This document shows positions 7,667-16,353 of a stretch of DNA of 64,000 nt, in pieces. The notes under the pieces were generated by a model, which saw only the letters and a list, made by a program, of their open reading frames with translations, was not told where the DNA came from and ran no database searches. The translations under genes and the position numbers were made by a program. The DNA lies in the NCBI RefSeq assembly GCF_018327685.1, contig NZ_BNEL01000001.1:1488001-1552000 (forward strand), in the 5' to 3' direction. Origin of the DNA: Streptomyces sp. TS71-3 (GTDB lineage: Bacteria; Actinomycetota; Actinomycetes; Streptomycetales; Streptomycetaceae). Numbering within the stretch: the stretch's first letter is position 1; each line of letters starts with the position of its first letter.

Positions 7667-9447
7667 CGGGCCCGGGGGTCTCCGCCCCCGACCCCGCCGA
7701 CCCCGACCCGGACCGCGACCGCGACCCGGACCCAGACGCCCGGACGCCTGGCGGCTCCGGTTCCGGTCCGGGCTCCGGGGCGTCCGGCTCCGATCCCGGT
7801 CCGGGCTCCAGGGCGTCCGGCGGTTCCGGGACGCCTGCCGCCGTGGGCGCGGGCGCGGGCACGGGCACCGGTACGAGCACGGACACGAGCATGGGCTCGG
7901 ACACGGGCACGGGCACGGAAGCGTTCGACCTCGGCCGGCTCGGCCGCTTCTTCGCCGTGGTGGAGCGGGCCGGCGGCCGGATACCCCACCCGTTCCTGCT
8001 CTTCCTCTACCTGCTGATCCTGCTGGCGGTGGTCTCCGCGGTGCTCGCCGCGCTGGGCGCCACCGCCCGCATCCCGGGCGAGGCCCGGCCGCTGCCGGTG
8101 GAGTCGGTGCTCTCGCTCGCCGGCGTGCAGCACCTGCTGGCGACCTTCGTGACCAACTTCATCGGCTACCCGCCGCTCGGCGTGGTGCTCGCGGTGCTGC
8201 TGGGCGTGGGCGTCGCCGAGCGGAGCGGCTTCCTGACGGCGGTGGTCTCCGCGGTGCTCGCCCGGGTGCCGCGCGGCCTGATGCCGTACGCGGTGACGTA
8301 CATCGCCGCGCAGGGCCATGTGATGGGCGACGCCTCCATGGTGATCCTGCCGCCGCTGGCCGCCCTCGCGTTCCGCGCGGTGGGGCGGCACCCGATCGCG
8401 GGGATGCTGGGCAGCTTCGCCTCCACCACCGTCGGCTACGCCTCCGGCGTGCTGATCGGCTCCCTGGACGCCAACCTGTCGGCCATCACGGCCTCCGTCA
8501 CGCCGCACGGGTTCGGCATCACCACCTCCGTGGTCATGAACTACTTCTTCCAGGCCGTCTCCGGCCTCGTCCTGCCGCTGCTCACCGGCTTCCTGCTGGT
8601 GCGCTGGGTGGAGCCCACGCTGCCGCCGTACCGGCCCGAGGACGGCGGCGCGCAGGACGCGCCGGCGCCGGCCGGGGAGGTCACGCCCGAGCAGCGCCGC
8701 GGCCTGCGGTGCGGCGCGCTCGCCCTCGCCGCGTTCCTCGTGCTGGTCTTCACCTGCTGGCTGGTGCCCGGCGGCCCGCTGCGCGGGCCGGGCGGCGGAC
8801 TGGTCAAGTCGCCGTTCTTCGACGGCATCGTGACCCTGGTGATGCTGTCCTTCCTGATCAGCGGCATCGCCTACGGCATCCCCGCCGGCACCATCCGCAA
8901 GGCGAGGGACGTGCCGCGGCTGATGGCCGAGGCGCTTCAGGGCATGCTCGGCTACATCGTGATCGCCTTCACCGCGGGCCAGTTCATCGCCATGTTCACC
9001 TGGAGCCACGTCGGCGAGTACCTGGCGGTGCAGGGTGCCGGCGTGCTGCGCAGCGCGCACCTGACAGGGTTCCCCGCGCTGCTGGTGGCGCTGGTGTTCA
9101 GCGCGCTGCTGTCGCTGGTGGTGTTCTCCGGAGCGTCGCTGTGGACGGTGCTGGCACCGGTGCTCGTCCCCGTCTTCGCCGGGCTCGGCTACCACCCGGC
9201 GGTGGTGCAGGCGGCGTACCGGGTCGGCGACTCGGTGAGCCACCCGATCTCGCCCCTGAACCCGTACGTCTACATGCTGGAGCTGTCCGCCCGCACGTAC
9301 GACAAGCGGTTCACTCTGGGCATGGTCTTCGCCCGGCTGAGCCTGTTCGTGGTCCCGGTGGCGGTGCTCTGGGTGGCCGTCTTCGCGGTGTTCTACTTCG
9401 CCGGGATCCCGTTCGGCCCCGGCGTGCCCACCAGGCTGGGGCACTGA
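7663..9447 (+). CDS. AbgT-family transporter with disordered N-terminal tail
   Basis: The protein is about 594 aa. The first 85 residues are low-complexity Asp/Pro and Gly/Thr/Ser repeats (DPDPDRDRDPDPD, TGTGTSTDTS). From EAFDLGRLGRFF on it is a polytopic membrane protein of the AbgT type, which imports p-aminobenzoyl-glutamate in E. coli and exports sulfonamides in some members. Family hallmarks such as GDSVSHPISPLNPY are present. GTG at 7663 overlaps the thrC stop in a GTGA junction, so coupling supports the long form; a later ATG near 7890 would trim the tail. With the M20 hydrolase downstream, a role in uptake and cleavage of an amide-linked amino acid is likely. Confidence 0.88.
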   Translation: MTGPGVSAPDPADPDPDRDRDPDPDARTPGGSGSGPGSGASGSDPGPGSRASGGSGTPAAVGAGAGTGTGTSTDTSMGSDTGTGTEAFDLGRLGRFFAVVERAGGRIPHPFLLFLYLLILLAVVSAVLAALGATARIPGEARPLPVESVLSLAGVQHLLATFVTNFIGYPPLGVVLAVLLGVGVAERSGFLTAVVSAVLARVPRGLMPYAVTYIAAQGHVMGDASMVILPPLAALAFRAVGRHPIAGMLGSFASTTVGYASGVLIGSLDANLSAITASVTPHGFGITTSVVMNYFFQAVSGLVLPLLTGFLLVRWVEPTLPPYRPEDGGAQDAPAPAGEVTPEQRRGLRCGALALAAFLVLVFTCWLVPGGPLRGPGGGLVKSPFFDGIVTLVMLSFLISGIAYGIPAGTIRKARDVPRLMAEALQGMLGYIVIAFTAGQFIAMFTWSHVGEYLAVQGAGVLRSAHLTGFPALLVALVFSALLSLVVFSGASLWTVLAPVLVPVFAGLGYHPAVVQAAYRVGDSVSHPISPLNPYVYMLELSARTYDKRFTLGMVFARLSLFVVPVAVLWVAVFAVFYFAGIPFGPGVPTRLGH

Positions 9448-9481
9448 CCACGGCACACCAGGAAGGCAGGAAGGACGGAAG

Positions 9482-10750
9482 ATGGGCGAGTCCACGGCGG
9501 TCCGCTGGCGGCGGGACATCCACCGCCACCCGGAGGTCGGCTTCACGGAGTTCCGCACCGCAAGCCTGATCGCCGGCCGGCTGGCCGACCTCGGCTGGCA
9601 GGTGCGGGCCGGCGAGGAGGTGATCAGCCCCGGCGAGCGGCTGGGCGTGCCCTCCGCCGACGTCCTGGACGCCGCCTACCTGAGGGCCGCCGACGAGGGC
9701 GCCGACCAGCGGTACCTGCCGGCGCTGCGGGGCGGGAACACCGCGGTGCTGGCGACCTGGCACGGGGCGCGCCCCGGCCCCGCGCTCACGCTGCGCGCGG
9801 ACATCGACGCGCTGCCGATCACCGAGTCCGGCGCGGACGGCCACCTGCCCGCGCGGGAGGGGTTCCGTTCCGCGCACGAGGGCGTGATGCACGCCTGCGG
9901 GCACGACGGCCACATCGGCATGGCGATGGAGCTGGCCGAACGGATCACGGCCGATCCGCCGCCCGCCGGCTCCCTCACGCTGCTCTTCCAGCCGGCCGAG
10001 GAGGGCGGGCGCGGCGCACGGGCCATGGTGCCGTGCGGGGTCGTCGACTCCGCGGACGTCTTCCTCGCCGCCCACCTCGGCCTGAACCAGCCGACCGGCA
10101 CGGTGGTCAGCTCGCTGGACGGGCTGCTGGCCAACGCGAAGATACGGGCGACGTTCCGCGGCACGGCCGCGCACGCCTCGCTCGCCCCGCACGAGGGCCG
10201 CAACGCCCTGCTCGGCGCCGCGGCCGCCACCCTCGCGGTGCAGGGGCTGCCCCGGGTGCCCGGCCACGTCACCCGGGTCTCGGTGGGTGCCCTGCACGGC
10301 GGCACCAGCAGCAACATCGTGCCGGACACCGCCGAACTGCTGCTGGAGACCAGGGCCGACGACGGGGACGTCAACGCCGACCTGGAGCAGCGGGCCCGCC
10401 AGGCGCTCGCCGGCGCGGCGGGGATGTACGGGCTCGACGTCGACATCGAGCTGATCGGGACGGTCACCACCGCGCGGGCGGACCGCGGGGCGGTGGAGCT
10501 GGTGGAGGACGCGGCGGCCGCCCGCGGGCAGCGGCTGGTCGTCCCGACCGGGGAGAGCGGGGTGGCCAGCGACGACGCGACCGCGTTGATGCGGCGGGTC
10601 CAGGAGCGCGGGGGGATCGCCGGGTATCTGGCGGTCGGGGCGGATCTTGCGTCGCCGCACCACACGCCTCGTTTCGACTTCGACGAGGCGGCGTTGGGGT
10701 ACGGCGTGGATCTGCTGGAGGAGGTCGTGCGGGCGGCCTTGCGGCCGTGA
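9482..10750 (+). CDS. M20-family metal-dependent amidohydrolase
   Basis: This 422-aa protein belongs to the HipO/AbgA/AbgB group of M20 amidohydrolases. The sequence shows the N-terminal RRDIHRHPEVGF, the metal-site cysteine/histidine motif HACGHDGHIGM, the acidic EEGG motif, and the dimerisation domain motif TAAHAS. Such enzymes split N-acyl amino acids or p-aminobenzoyl-glutamate. It lies 34 bases after the AbgT gene with AGGAAGGCAGGAAGG before the ATG, so the three genes form one unit of transport plus hydrolysis. The residues between about 45 and 80 form an insertion relative to the shortest family members. Cytoplasmic. Confidence 0.9.
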   Translation: MGESTAVRWRRDIHRHPEVGFTEFRTASLIAGRLADLGWQVRAGEEVISPGERLGVPSADVLDAAYLRAADEGADQRYLPALRGGNTAVLATWHGARPGPALTLRADIDALPITESGADGHLPAREGFRSAHEGVMHACGHDGHIGMAMELAERITADPPPAGSLTLLFQPAEEGGRGARAMVPCGVVDSADVFLAAHLGLNQPTGTVVSSLDGLLANAKIRATFRGTAAHASLAPHEGRNALLGAAAATLAVQGLPRVPGHVTRVSVGALHGGTSSNIVPDTAELLLETRADDGDVNADLEQRARQALAGAAGMYGLDVDIELIGTVTTARADRGAVELVEDAAAARGQRLVVPTGESGVASDDATALMRRVQERGGIAGYLAVGADLASPHHTPRFDFDEAALGYGVDLLEEVVRAALRP

Positions 10751-11257
10751 GAGCCGGGTTCTTGCCGTTCAGTCTCGGCTCCCGGTGGGCCGGGGTTGTT
10801 TGCGCAGTTCCCCGCGCCCCTTTTTGGTGGCGCTTCGCGCCAGTTCACTGGATTTTGCCCCTTTCGGTTGAGTGGCAACTTTCCGATCGTCGGGGCCTCT
10901 CGCGCAGTTCCCCACGCCCCCTTCGTGGGCGCCCTTGGCCGTAAGGAGTGGCCGTGTGCCCTGAAGGGGCGCGGGGAACTGCGCGAGAAGCCCCACTCAG
11001 AGGAAGCCGCGACTCAGCCCGGAGGGGCAAGATCTCGCGGTTCGGCGCGAAGCGCCGCCAAAGAGGGGCGCGGGGCTGTGTCATCGTGCGGCTCCGCCGC
11101 GCGGGCGCGAGCAACCAGCCACCGGGCCGCAGACGACACGCCGGCCGTCGCCACGCGAAATTACGCGGCCCTAACATCCCGGGTGGCTCCGCCGCAGGCG
11201 GTTCCGCGTCATTCTGGCCACCGGAGTATGTTCAGGTGCCCACTTGGGGAGCGTCGT
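10751..11257. repeat. Intergenic region with four copies of the GCGCAGTTCCCCGCGCCCC-type repeat
   Basis: No gene is visible. Copies of a roughly 20-base motif lie at 10802-10820 and 10901-10920 (forward) and 10966-10987 (inverted), with a variant at 11064-11078. The first inverted pair could fold over a 150-base loop. The last 40 bases lead into the SPFH gene, whose ribosome site GGGGAG is at 11246. Confidence 0.7.
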
Positions 11258-12232
11258 ATGGAAGCCGTCATCGCCGTCGTGGCGATCGTCATCGTGCTGG
11301 GATTTCTGAAGTCGGCCCTGCGGGTCGTCAACCAGGTCGACCGGGGCGTGGTGTTCCGCTTCGGCAGGGCCCTGCCGGGGTACCGCCAGCCCGGGATGAC
11401 GTTCCTCATCCCGATGGTCGACCGGATGCGCAAGGTCAACGTCCAGGTGGTCACGATGCCGATCCCGACGCAGGAGGGCATCACCAAGGACAACGTCTCG
11501 GTCAAGGTCGACGCCGTCGTCTACTTCCGGGTGACCGACCCGGTGCGCGCCTCCATCGAGGTGCAGGACTACAACTTCGCGGTGGGCCAGGTCGCGCAGT
11601 CCTCGCTGCGGTCGATCATCGGCAAGAGCGACCTCGATGACCTGCTCTCCGACCGGGAGCGGCTGCACGAGGGCCTCGCCCTGATGATCGACAGCCCGGC
11701 CGCCGGGTGGGGCGTGCACATCGACCGCGTGGAGATCAAGGACGTCCAGCTCCCGGAGTCCCTCAAGCGGTCCATGTCCCGCCAGGCCGAGGCGGAGCGG
11801 GAGCGGCGGGCCCGGGTCATCACGGCCGACGGCGAGTTCCAGGCGGCGCAGCAGCTCGCCAACGCCTCGCGGATCATGTCCGACACCCCCGAGGCCATGC
11901 AGCTGCGGCTGTTGCAGACCGTGGTGGAGGTCGCGGCCGAGAAGAACTCCACGCTCGTCATGCCGTTCCCCGTCGAACTTCTCCGCTACTTCGAGCGCGC
12001 CGCCCAGAACCTGAGCCCCGCCGAGAAGAAGTCCGGTGCCGAGCCCGCACCCGCCTCCCCGCCCGAGGTGGCGGACCTCGCGAAGCCCGAAGCGGTCGAT
12101 CCGGCTCAGGCGTCCCGCCCCGCCGAGCTGGCCCCGAACCGGACCGGACCGGAGCCGGGCAGCGCCCCCCTGATCCCGAACCAGTCCGGACTCGACCAGA
12201 AGCCGGCCCCCGCCCCCGAGCCGGAGAGCTGA
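11258..12232 (+). CDS. SPFH/band 7 (slipin-like) membrane protein
   Basis: This 324-aa protein has one N-terminal membrane anchor (residues 1-20) followed directly by the SPFH/prohibitin-like domain (VNQVDRGVVFRFGRALPG, TKDNVSVKVDAVVYFRV) and a coiled stretch rich in Ala/Glu/Arg. It ends in a Pro/Ala-rich tail from about residue 250, which may be disordered. Members scaffold membrane microdomains and often control membrane proteases; no NfeD-type partner gene is adjacent here. ATG at 11258 with GGGGAG six to seven bases upstream is preferred over the longer frame, which reads back through intergenic repeats. A hairpin terminator follows. Confidence 0.9.
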   Translation: MEAVIAVVAIVIVLGFLKSALRVVNQVDRGVVFRFGRALPGYRQPGMTFLIPMVDRMRKVNVQVVTMPIPTQEGITKDNVSVKVDAVVYFRVTDPVRASIEVQDYNFAVGQVAQSSLRSIIGKSDLDDLLSDRERLHEGLALMIDSPAAGWGVHIDRVEIKDVQLPESLKRSMSRQAEAERERRARVITADGEFQAAQQLANASRIMSDTPEAMQLRLLQTVVEVAAEKNSTLVMPFPVELLRYFERAAQNLSPAEKKSGAEPAPASPPEVADLAKPEAVDPAQASRPAELAPNRTGPEPGSAPLIPNQSGLDQKPAPAPEPES

Positions 12233-12259
12233 ACTCGGGGGAAACCAGAGGAAAACGGA

Positions 12260-12298
12260 GAGAGTGGGGGCAAAGCTGCCTGTATCGCCCCCGCTCTC
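12260..12298 (+). terminator. Hairpin terminator after the SPFH gene
   Basis: Twelve-base arms 12260-12271 and 12287-12298 pair with a single G-U wobble around a 15-base loop, 28 bases after the stop codon. Confidence 0.75.
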
Positions 12299-12509
12299 GC
12301 CACCCGGCACCGGATTCAGCAGCGGGGTCGCTCAATGCGTTCACATTCCCTTGTTGGACAGCACGCCGCTACCGGAGTGACGCTGTGATCCGTGCGCCGC
12401 GGCCGGTCTCCGAGCGCCGCACGCTCGCCCGGAGCCGGCATCCCCCGGCCGGCTCCGGGCCGGCCGGCCGCGGCCCCCCGCACAACGCGCCGTCGAAAGG
12501 CAGCCATTC

Positions 12510-13361
12510 ATGCAGACCCGTCGTATCGGTGACGTCCAGGTCAGCGCGATCGGGCTGGGCGGTATGCCCATGTCCATCGAGGGGCGTCCGGACGAGTCCC
12601 GTTCGATCGCCACCGTCCACGCGGCCCTCGACGAGGGGGTGACGTTCATCGACACCGCGGACGCCTACCACCTGCACGCCGATGACGTGGGCCACAACGA
12701 GTCGCTCATCGCCGAGGCGCTCGCCTCGTACTCCGGCAGCGCGGACGTGCTGGTCGCCACCAAGGGCGGCCACCTGCGGCCCGGCGACGGCACCTGGACG
12801 CTCGACGGCCGCCCGGAGTACATCAAGCAGGCCTGCGAGGCATCCCTCAAGCGGCTCGGGGTCGAGGCGATCGGGCTCTACCAGTTCCACCGCCCCGACC
12901 CGAAGGTGCCGTACGCCGAGTCCGTCGGCGCCATCGCCGATCTGCTGGACGAGGGCAAGATACGGATGGCGGGCATCTCCAACGCCGACCCCGCGATGAT
13001 CCGTACGGCCAACGAGATCCTCGGCGGCCGGCTGGTCTCCGTGCAGAACCAGTTCTCGCCGGCGTACCTCTCCAGCCGCCCCGAGCTGGACCTCTGCGCG
13101 GAGCTCGGGATCGCCTTCCTGCCGTGGAGCCCGTTCGGCGGCATCAGGCGCTCCGACCAGCTCGGCGCCACGCACACGGCGTTCGCCCGGGTCGCCGAGG
13201 CGCACGGCGTCAGCGCCTACCGGGTCGTCCTGGCCTGGATGCTGGCGCTCGCCCCGGTCGTCGTCCCCATACCCGGGGCCAGCCGCCCCGAGTCGATCCG
13301 CGACTCGGCGGCCGCGGCCGACCTCACGCTCACCGCCGAGGAACTGGCGGAACTCGGCTGA
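12510..13361 (+). CDS. Aldo/keto reductase
   Basis: This 283-aa TIM-barrel NADPH oxidoreductase shows the catalytic tetrad: Asp48 and Tyr53 in FIDTADAY, Lys85 in VATKGG, and His127 in LYQFHRPD. The cofactor-binding end VPIPGASRPESI is also present. The length is usual for the family. The physiological carbonyl substrate is not predictable. The ATG at 12510 has GAAAGG at a long spacing. It stands alone between the SPFH terminator and a repeat-rich spacer. Confidence 0.92.
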   Translation: MQTRRIGDVQVSAIGLGGMPMSIEGRPDESRSIATVHAALDEGVTFIDTADAYHLHADDVGHNESLIAEALASYSGSADVLVATKGGHLRPGDGTWTLDGRPEYIKQACEASLKRLGVEAIGLYQFHRPDPKVPYAESVGAIADLLDEGKIRMAGISNADPAMIRTANEILGGRLVSVQNQFSPAYLSSRPELDLCAELGIAFLPWSPFGGIRRSDQLGATHTAFARVAEAHGVSAYRVVLAWMLALAPVVVPIPGASRPESIRDSAAAADLTLTAEELAELG

Positions 13362-13369
13362 TCCGGGGC

Positions 13370-13562
13370 GCGCATGACACCGTGCGGTCCGTGACGCCGT
13401 GTCGGTCCGTGACACCGTGCGGTCCATGACGCCGGGCCATACATGACACCTTGCCGCGCGTGACACCGTGCCGCCTAAGACATCGTGCCACGCGCGGCAC
13501 CGTGCACGTCCGCCACCATGCACGCCCGACACGCTGCACGCCCGACACGGTGCATGTGTGAC
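13370..13562. repeat. Degenerate 16-17-base tandem repeats downstream of the aldo/keto reductase
   Basis: About eleven imperfect copies of a unit close to GTGACACCGTGCGGTCC run head to tail directly after the reductase stop codon. The best-kept part is GACACCGTGC; copies decay towards the right end. No reading frame with the features of a gene crosses it. It fills most of the 278-base gap before the next gene. Confidence 0.7.
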
Positions 13563-13639
13563 GCACGGGGCGGTGTGGTCGGGGTCACCTCACGCGGCTA
13601 GGCTCAGGGCCCCCACCGTGGACCTGACGAGGTGACAGC

Positions 13640-14533
13640 GTGAGACCCTTCCGTCCCCGTGCCCCGTTCCGCCCCCGCCCCGGCGCCCGTTCCCGCGCCG
13701 CCACCGCACTCCTCGGCGCCGCCGCGCTCACCGCGCTGTGCACCGCCGCCGCCTCCGCCGACACCCAGGGATGGGTGCAGACCGGGTCGTCGAGCGTCGA
13801 CTCCCTGTCCGGCGGCGAGGGGCTCGCCACCCGCGACGACGGCTCGCTGCTCTACCGCGGCCTCGGCACCATCCCCCTGGACCTGCGGGTCCAGGGCTGG
13901 AACCACGTCGGCGACCCGGACATCTCCCGCGGCTACGTCTTCGACGCCTACCAGGGCCCCGACGACGCCACGTCCAAGATGTTCGCGGTCACCACGCCGG
14001 CCGGCACCCGCTACACGTACGTGCACCCGCTCGACACCGGCGAGAAGCTCAACAACTCCTTCGCCACGGTCTCCGCCGACTCCCAGTGGATGGTGTCCGG
14101 CGAGTGGGGCGACCAGGACAGCCTCCAGCTCTTCCCCGCCCCGCTGCTCAACCCGGCCACCCCCGCCACCGGCGGCACCCTCCCGCAGGCCGGCCGGATC
14201 ACCCTGGACCACCCGGTCCGTGACATCCAGGGCTGCGACTTCGTCACGGACACCCAGCTGATCTGTTCCTCCGACGACGCCGGCACCGACCTCTGGCCCG
14301 ACCAGCGCCCCCTGCTCCAGGTCGACCTGCCCCACGCCCCCGACGGGACGCCGGTCACCGCCCACGTCACCGACCTCGGCCCGCTGCCGCAGAAGAGCGC
14401 CTGCACGGGCACGTTCGAGACGGAGGGCGTCGACTACGACACCCGCAGCGGAACGCTGCGCGCCCAGGTGGTCCCGCCCAGCGTGTGCAAGGTCGCCACG
14501 ACGGTGTACGAGTACCGGCGCGCGGGAAGCTGA
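13640..14533 (+). CDS. Secreted protein of unknown function
   Basis: The product is 297 aa. GTG at 13640 follows GAGGTGACAGC. It has an Arg-rich N-terminus, a hydrophobic core and an Ala-X-Ala-type cleavage site around ASADTQG (about residue 41). The mature part has repeated beta-strand-like segments (GWNHVGDPDISRGYVFDAY, SADSQWMVSGEWG, DIQGCDFVTDTQLIC) that suggest a small beta-propeller or sandwich. Four cysteines could form two disulfides. I recognise no catalytic motif. It is convergent with the AbgT gene downstream. Confidence 0.75.
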   Translation: MRPFRPRAPFRPRPGARSRAATALLGAAALTALCTAAASADTQGWVQTGSSSVDSLSGGEGLATRDDGSLLYRGLGTIPLDLRVQGWNHVGDPDISRGYVFDAYQGPDDATSKMFAVTTPAGTRYTYVHPLDTGEKLNNSFATVSADSQWMVSGEWGDQDSLQLFPAPLLNPATPATGGTLPQAGRITLDHPVRDIQGCDFVTDTQLICSSDDAGTDLWPDQRPLLQVDLPHAPDGTPVTAHVTDLGPLPQKSACTGTFETEGVDYDTRSGTLRAQVVPPSVCKVATTVYEYRRAGS

Positions 14534-14538
14534 CGCCC

Positions 14539-14581
14539 GCGGGGCCGGCGGTCCGGGTCCGCCCCGGGCCGCAGGCCCCGC
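14539..14581. terminator. Probable bidirectional terminator between convergent genes
   Basis: GCGGGGCC at 14539-14546 pairs with GGCCCCGC at 14574-14581, and an inner GGCGG/CCGCC stem (14547-14551 with 14559-14563) nests inside. It lies between the stops of two convergent genes. Confidence 0.5.
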
Positions 14582-14602
14582 CTTCCGCGGCGAGCGGCGT
14601 GG

Positions 14603-16195
14603 TCAACGGACCGCGGCCCCGGGCCCCAGCGGGATCCCCGCCGCCCACCACGCCAGGAACAGCAGCGTCCACACGACCGTCATGGCGACGGCGAGCGGCA
14701 GCGTGTAGGAGGCGAGGGTGCCGATCCCCGCGTTCTTGCGGTACCGCTGGAGGAAGCCGAGCGCCATCACGAAGTACGGGCTCATGGGCGTGATGGCGGT
14801 GGAACCGGAGTCCGCGATCCGGAACAGCGCCTGCGTGGTCGCGGCGGGCACGTGCACCAGCATCAGCATCGGCACCAGCACCGGGGCCGCCAGCGCCCAC
14901 ATCGCCGACCCGCTGGTCACCATCACGTTGACCAGCGTCAGCAGGAGCAGCACCAGCAGGAACACCACCACGATCGGCAGCCCGCTGTGCCGCAGCGCCT
15001 CGGCCGCCCGGACCGCCAGCACGTCGCCGATGCCGGTCCAGTCGAAGTAGGCCAGGAACTGCGCCACGGCGAAGAACAGCACGAGCACCGGCGCCATCTG
15101 CACCACGCCCTCGCCCATCAGCTTCGGCACGTCGCGCGCCGAGGCGACGGTGCCCGCGCGGACCCCGTAGACCGTGCCGGCCACGGCGAACAGCAGCGCC
15201 ACCAGCGCGGCGATGCCGTCCAGCAGCGGCGAGTCGACGATGCTGCCGCCCTTGCCGCGCAGCGGTGACGACTCCGGCAGCACCACCGCGACGACCGCGA
15301 GCACGAGCACCGCCAGGGCGAGCACGGCCCTGCGCAGCGCCGCGCGTTCGCGCTCGCCCAGGGCGAGCCCGCCGATGTCGGGCACGTCGGCGTCCTGGTC
15401 CGGGGCGAGGTCGGGGCGCCTGCTGAGCACGGCGCGGGTGACCAGGGTGATGACGGCCGCCAGCACGAGGGACGAGGCGATGTTGAAGAACCAGTTGCTC
15501 AACGGGGAGACGTAGGCGCCGTCTCCTCCCACGATCCTGGCGGCGGTGGTGGTGATCCCGGCGAAGATGGCGTCGTTGGGCGTGGGCACGGGGCTCGCGT
15601 CGTAGCCGGAGGCGATGGCCGTGTAGGCGACGACGATGCCGAGCACCGGCGAGCGCCCCACCGCACGGAAGGCCAGCCCGCCGAGCGGCACCAGGATGAT
15701 GTAGGCGGCGGCCGAGGCGACATGGGCCACGGTGCCGGTGAACGCGACGGCGAACACCACCCAGGAGGCCGGCACCCGGGAGACGCCCGCCTTCATCAAC
15801 GTGGCGAGGAACCCGGTGCGTTCGGCGACGGCGACGCCCATGATGACGACGACGATGGTCGCCATCGGCGGGAACACGGCGAAGTTGTCGACCATGGTGG
15901 AGACGGCCATGGCGAGGCCGTCCCCGCTCAGCAGGTTGCGGACGGCGACCGTCCGGCCGTCGTCGGGCGAGACCACGGACACGTCGAGGCCGGCCAGCAG
16001 GGCGCTGGCGGCGGCCAGCACCGCGGAGAGGATCCAGAACAGCCAGAAGGGGTGCGGCAGCGCGTTTCCGGCGCGTTCCACCACCGCCATGGCCCGTACG
16101 ACACGGGGCAGCCGGGACTCGGCGGACACCTCGGGAGCTTCGGGAGCGTCTGGTGGGGCGGGGCGTGCGGCGGGCGCGGGATCCGAGGGGGACAT
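14603..16195 (-). CDS. AbgT-family transporter (second copy)
   Basis: This 530-aa polytopic membrane protein is of the same family as the transporter at 7663. It shows FWLFWILSAVLAAASALLAG, the conserved DASPVPTPNDA loop and SGSTAITPMSPYF near the C-terminus. It lacks the long low-complexity tail of the other copy and starts with only about 30 Pro/Ala-rich residues. No hydrolase gene is adjacent, so its substrate could be aminobenzoyl-glutamate-like compounds or a drug export function. ATG at 16195 is taken with the first Met before the Pro/Ala segment. Confidence 0.9.
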   Translation of the reverse strand: MSPSDPAPAARPAPPDAPEAPEVSAESRLPRVVRAMAVVERAGNALPHPFWLFWILSAVLAAASALLAGLDVSVVSPDDGRTVAVRNLLSGDGLAMAVSTMVDNFAVFPPMATIVVVIMGVAVAERTGFLATLMKAGVSRVPASWVVFAVAFTGTVAHVASAAAYIILVPLGGLAFRAVGRSPVLGIVVAYTAIASGYDASPVPTPNDAIFAGITTTAARIVGGDGAYVSPLSNWFFNIASSLVLAAVITLVTRAVLSRRPDLAPDQDADVPDIGGLALGERERAALRRAVLALAVLVLAVVAVVLPESSPLRGKGGSIVDSPLLDGIAALVALLFAVAGTVYGVRAGTVASARDVPKLMGEGVVQMAPVLVLFFAVAQFLAYFDWTGIGDVLAVRAAEALRHSGLPIVVVFLLVLLLLTLVNVMVTSGSAMWALAAPVLVPMLMLVHVPAATTQALFRIADSGSTAITPMSPYFVMALGFLQRYRKNAGIGTLASYTLPLAVAMTVVWTLLFLAWWAAGIPLGPGAAVR

Positions 16196-16322
16196 GGCGG
16201 CTCCGTACGGGGGAGTGGGTGCGGGACGGGGCCCGCGGGGGAGAGGGACCGGGGCCCACCCGGCGGGAGGCGGTACACCGGGTGGGCGGGGGCGGTGAGG
16301 GGCGGCGCCTGCGGGTGCGTCA

Positions 16323-16353
16323 GGCGCGCTCTGCCTGTGGCAGGCGATGCGCC
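16323..16353 (-). terminator. Possible hairpin terminator after the secreted esterase
   Basis: Nested stems GCCTG/CAGGC (16333-16337 with 16341-16345) and GGCGC/GCGCC (16323-16327 with 16349-16353) fold at the stop codon of the minus-strand gene. Confidence 0.4.

Noticed and set aside
7144..9558. An 804-codon minus-strand frame over the AbgT gene
   Set aside because: The His/Arg/Gln-rich composition follows from antisense reading of a membrane protein; no start signal or domain.
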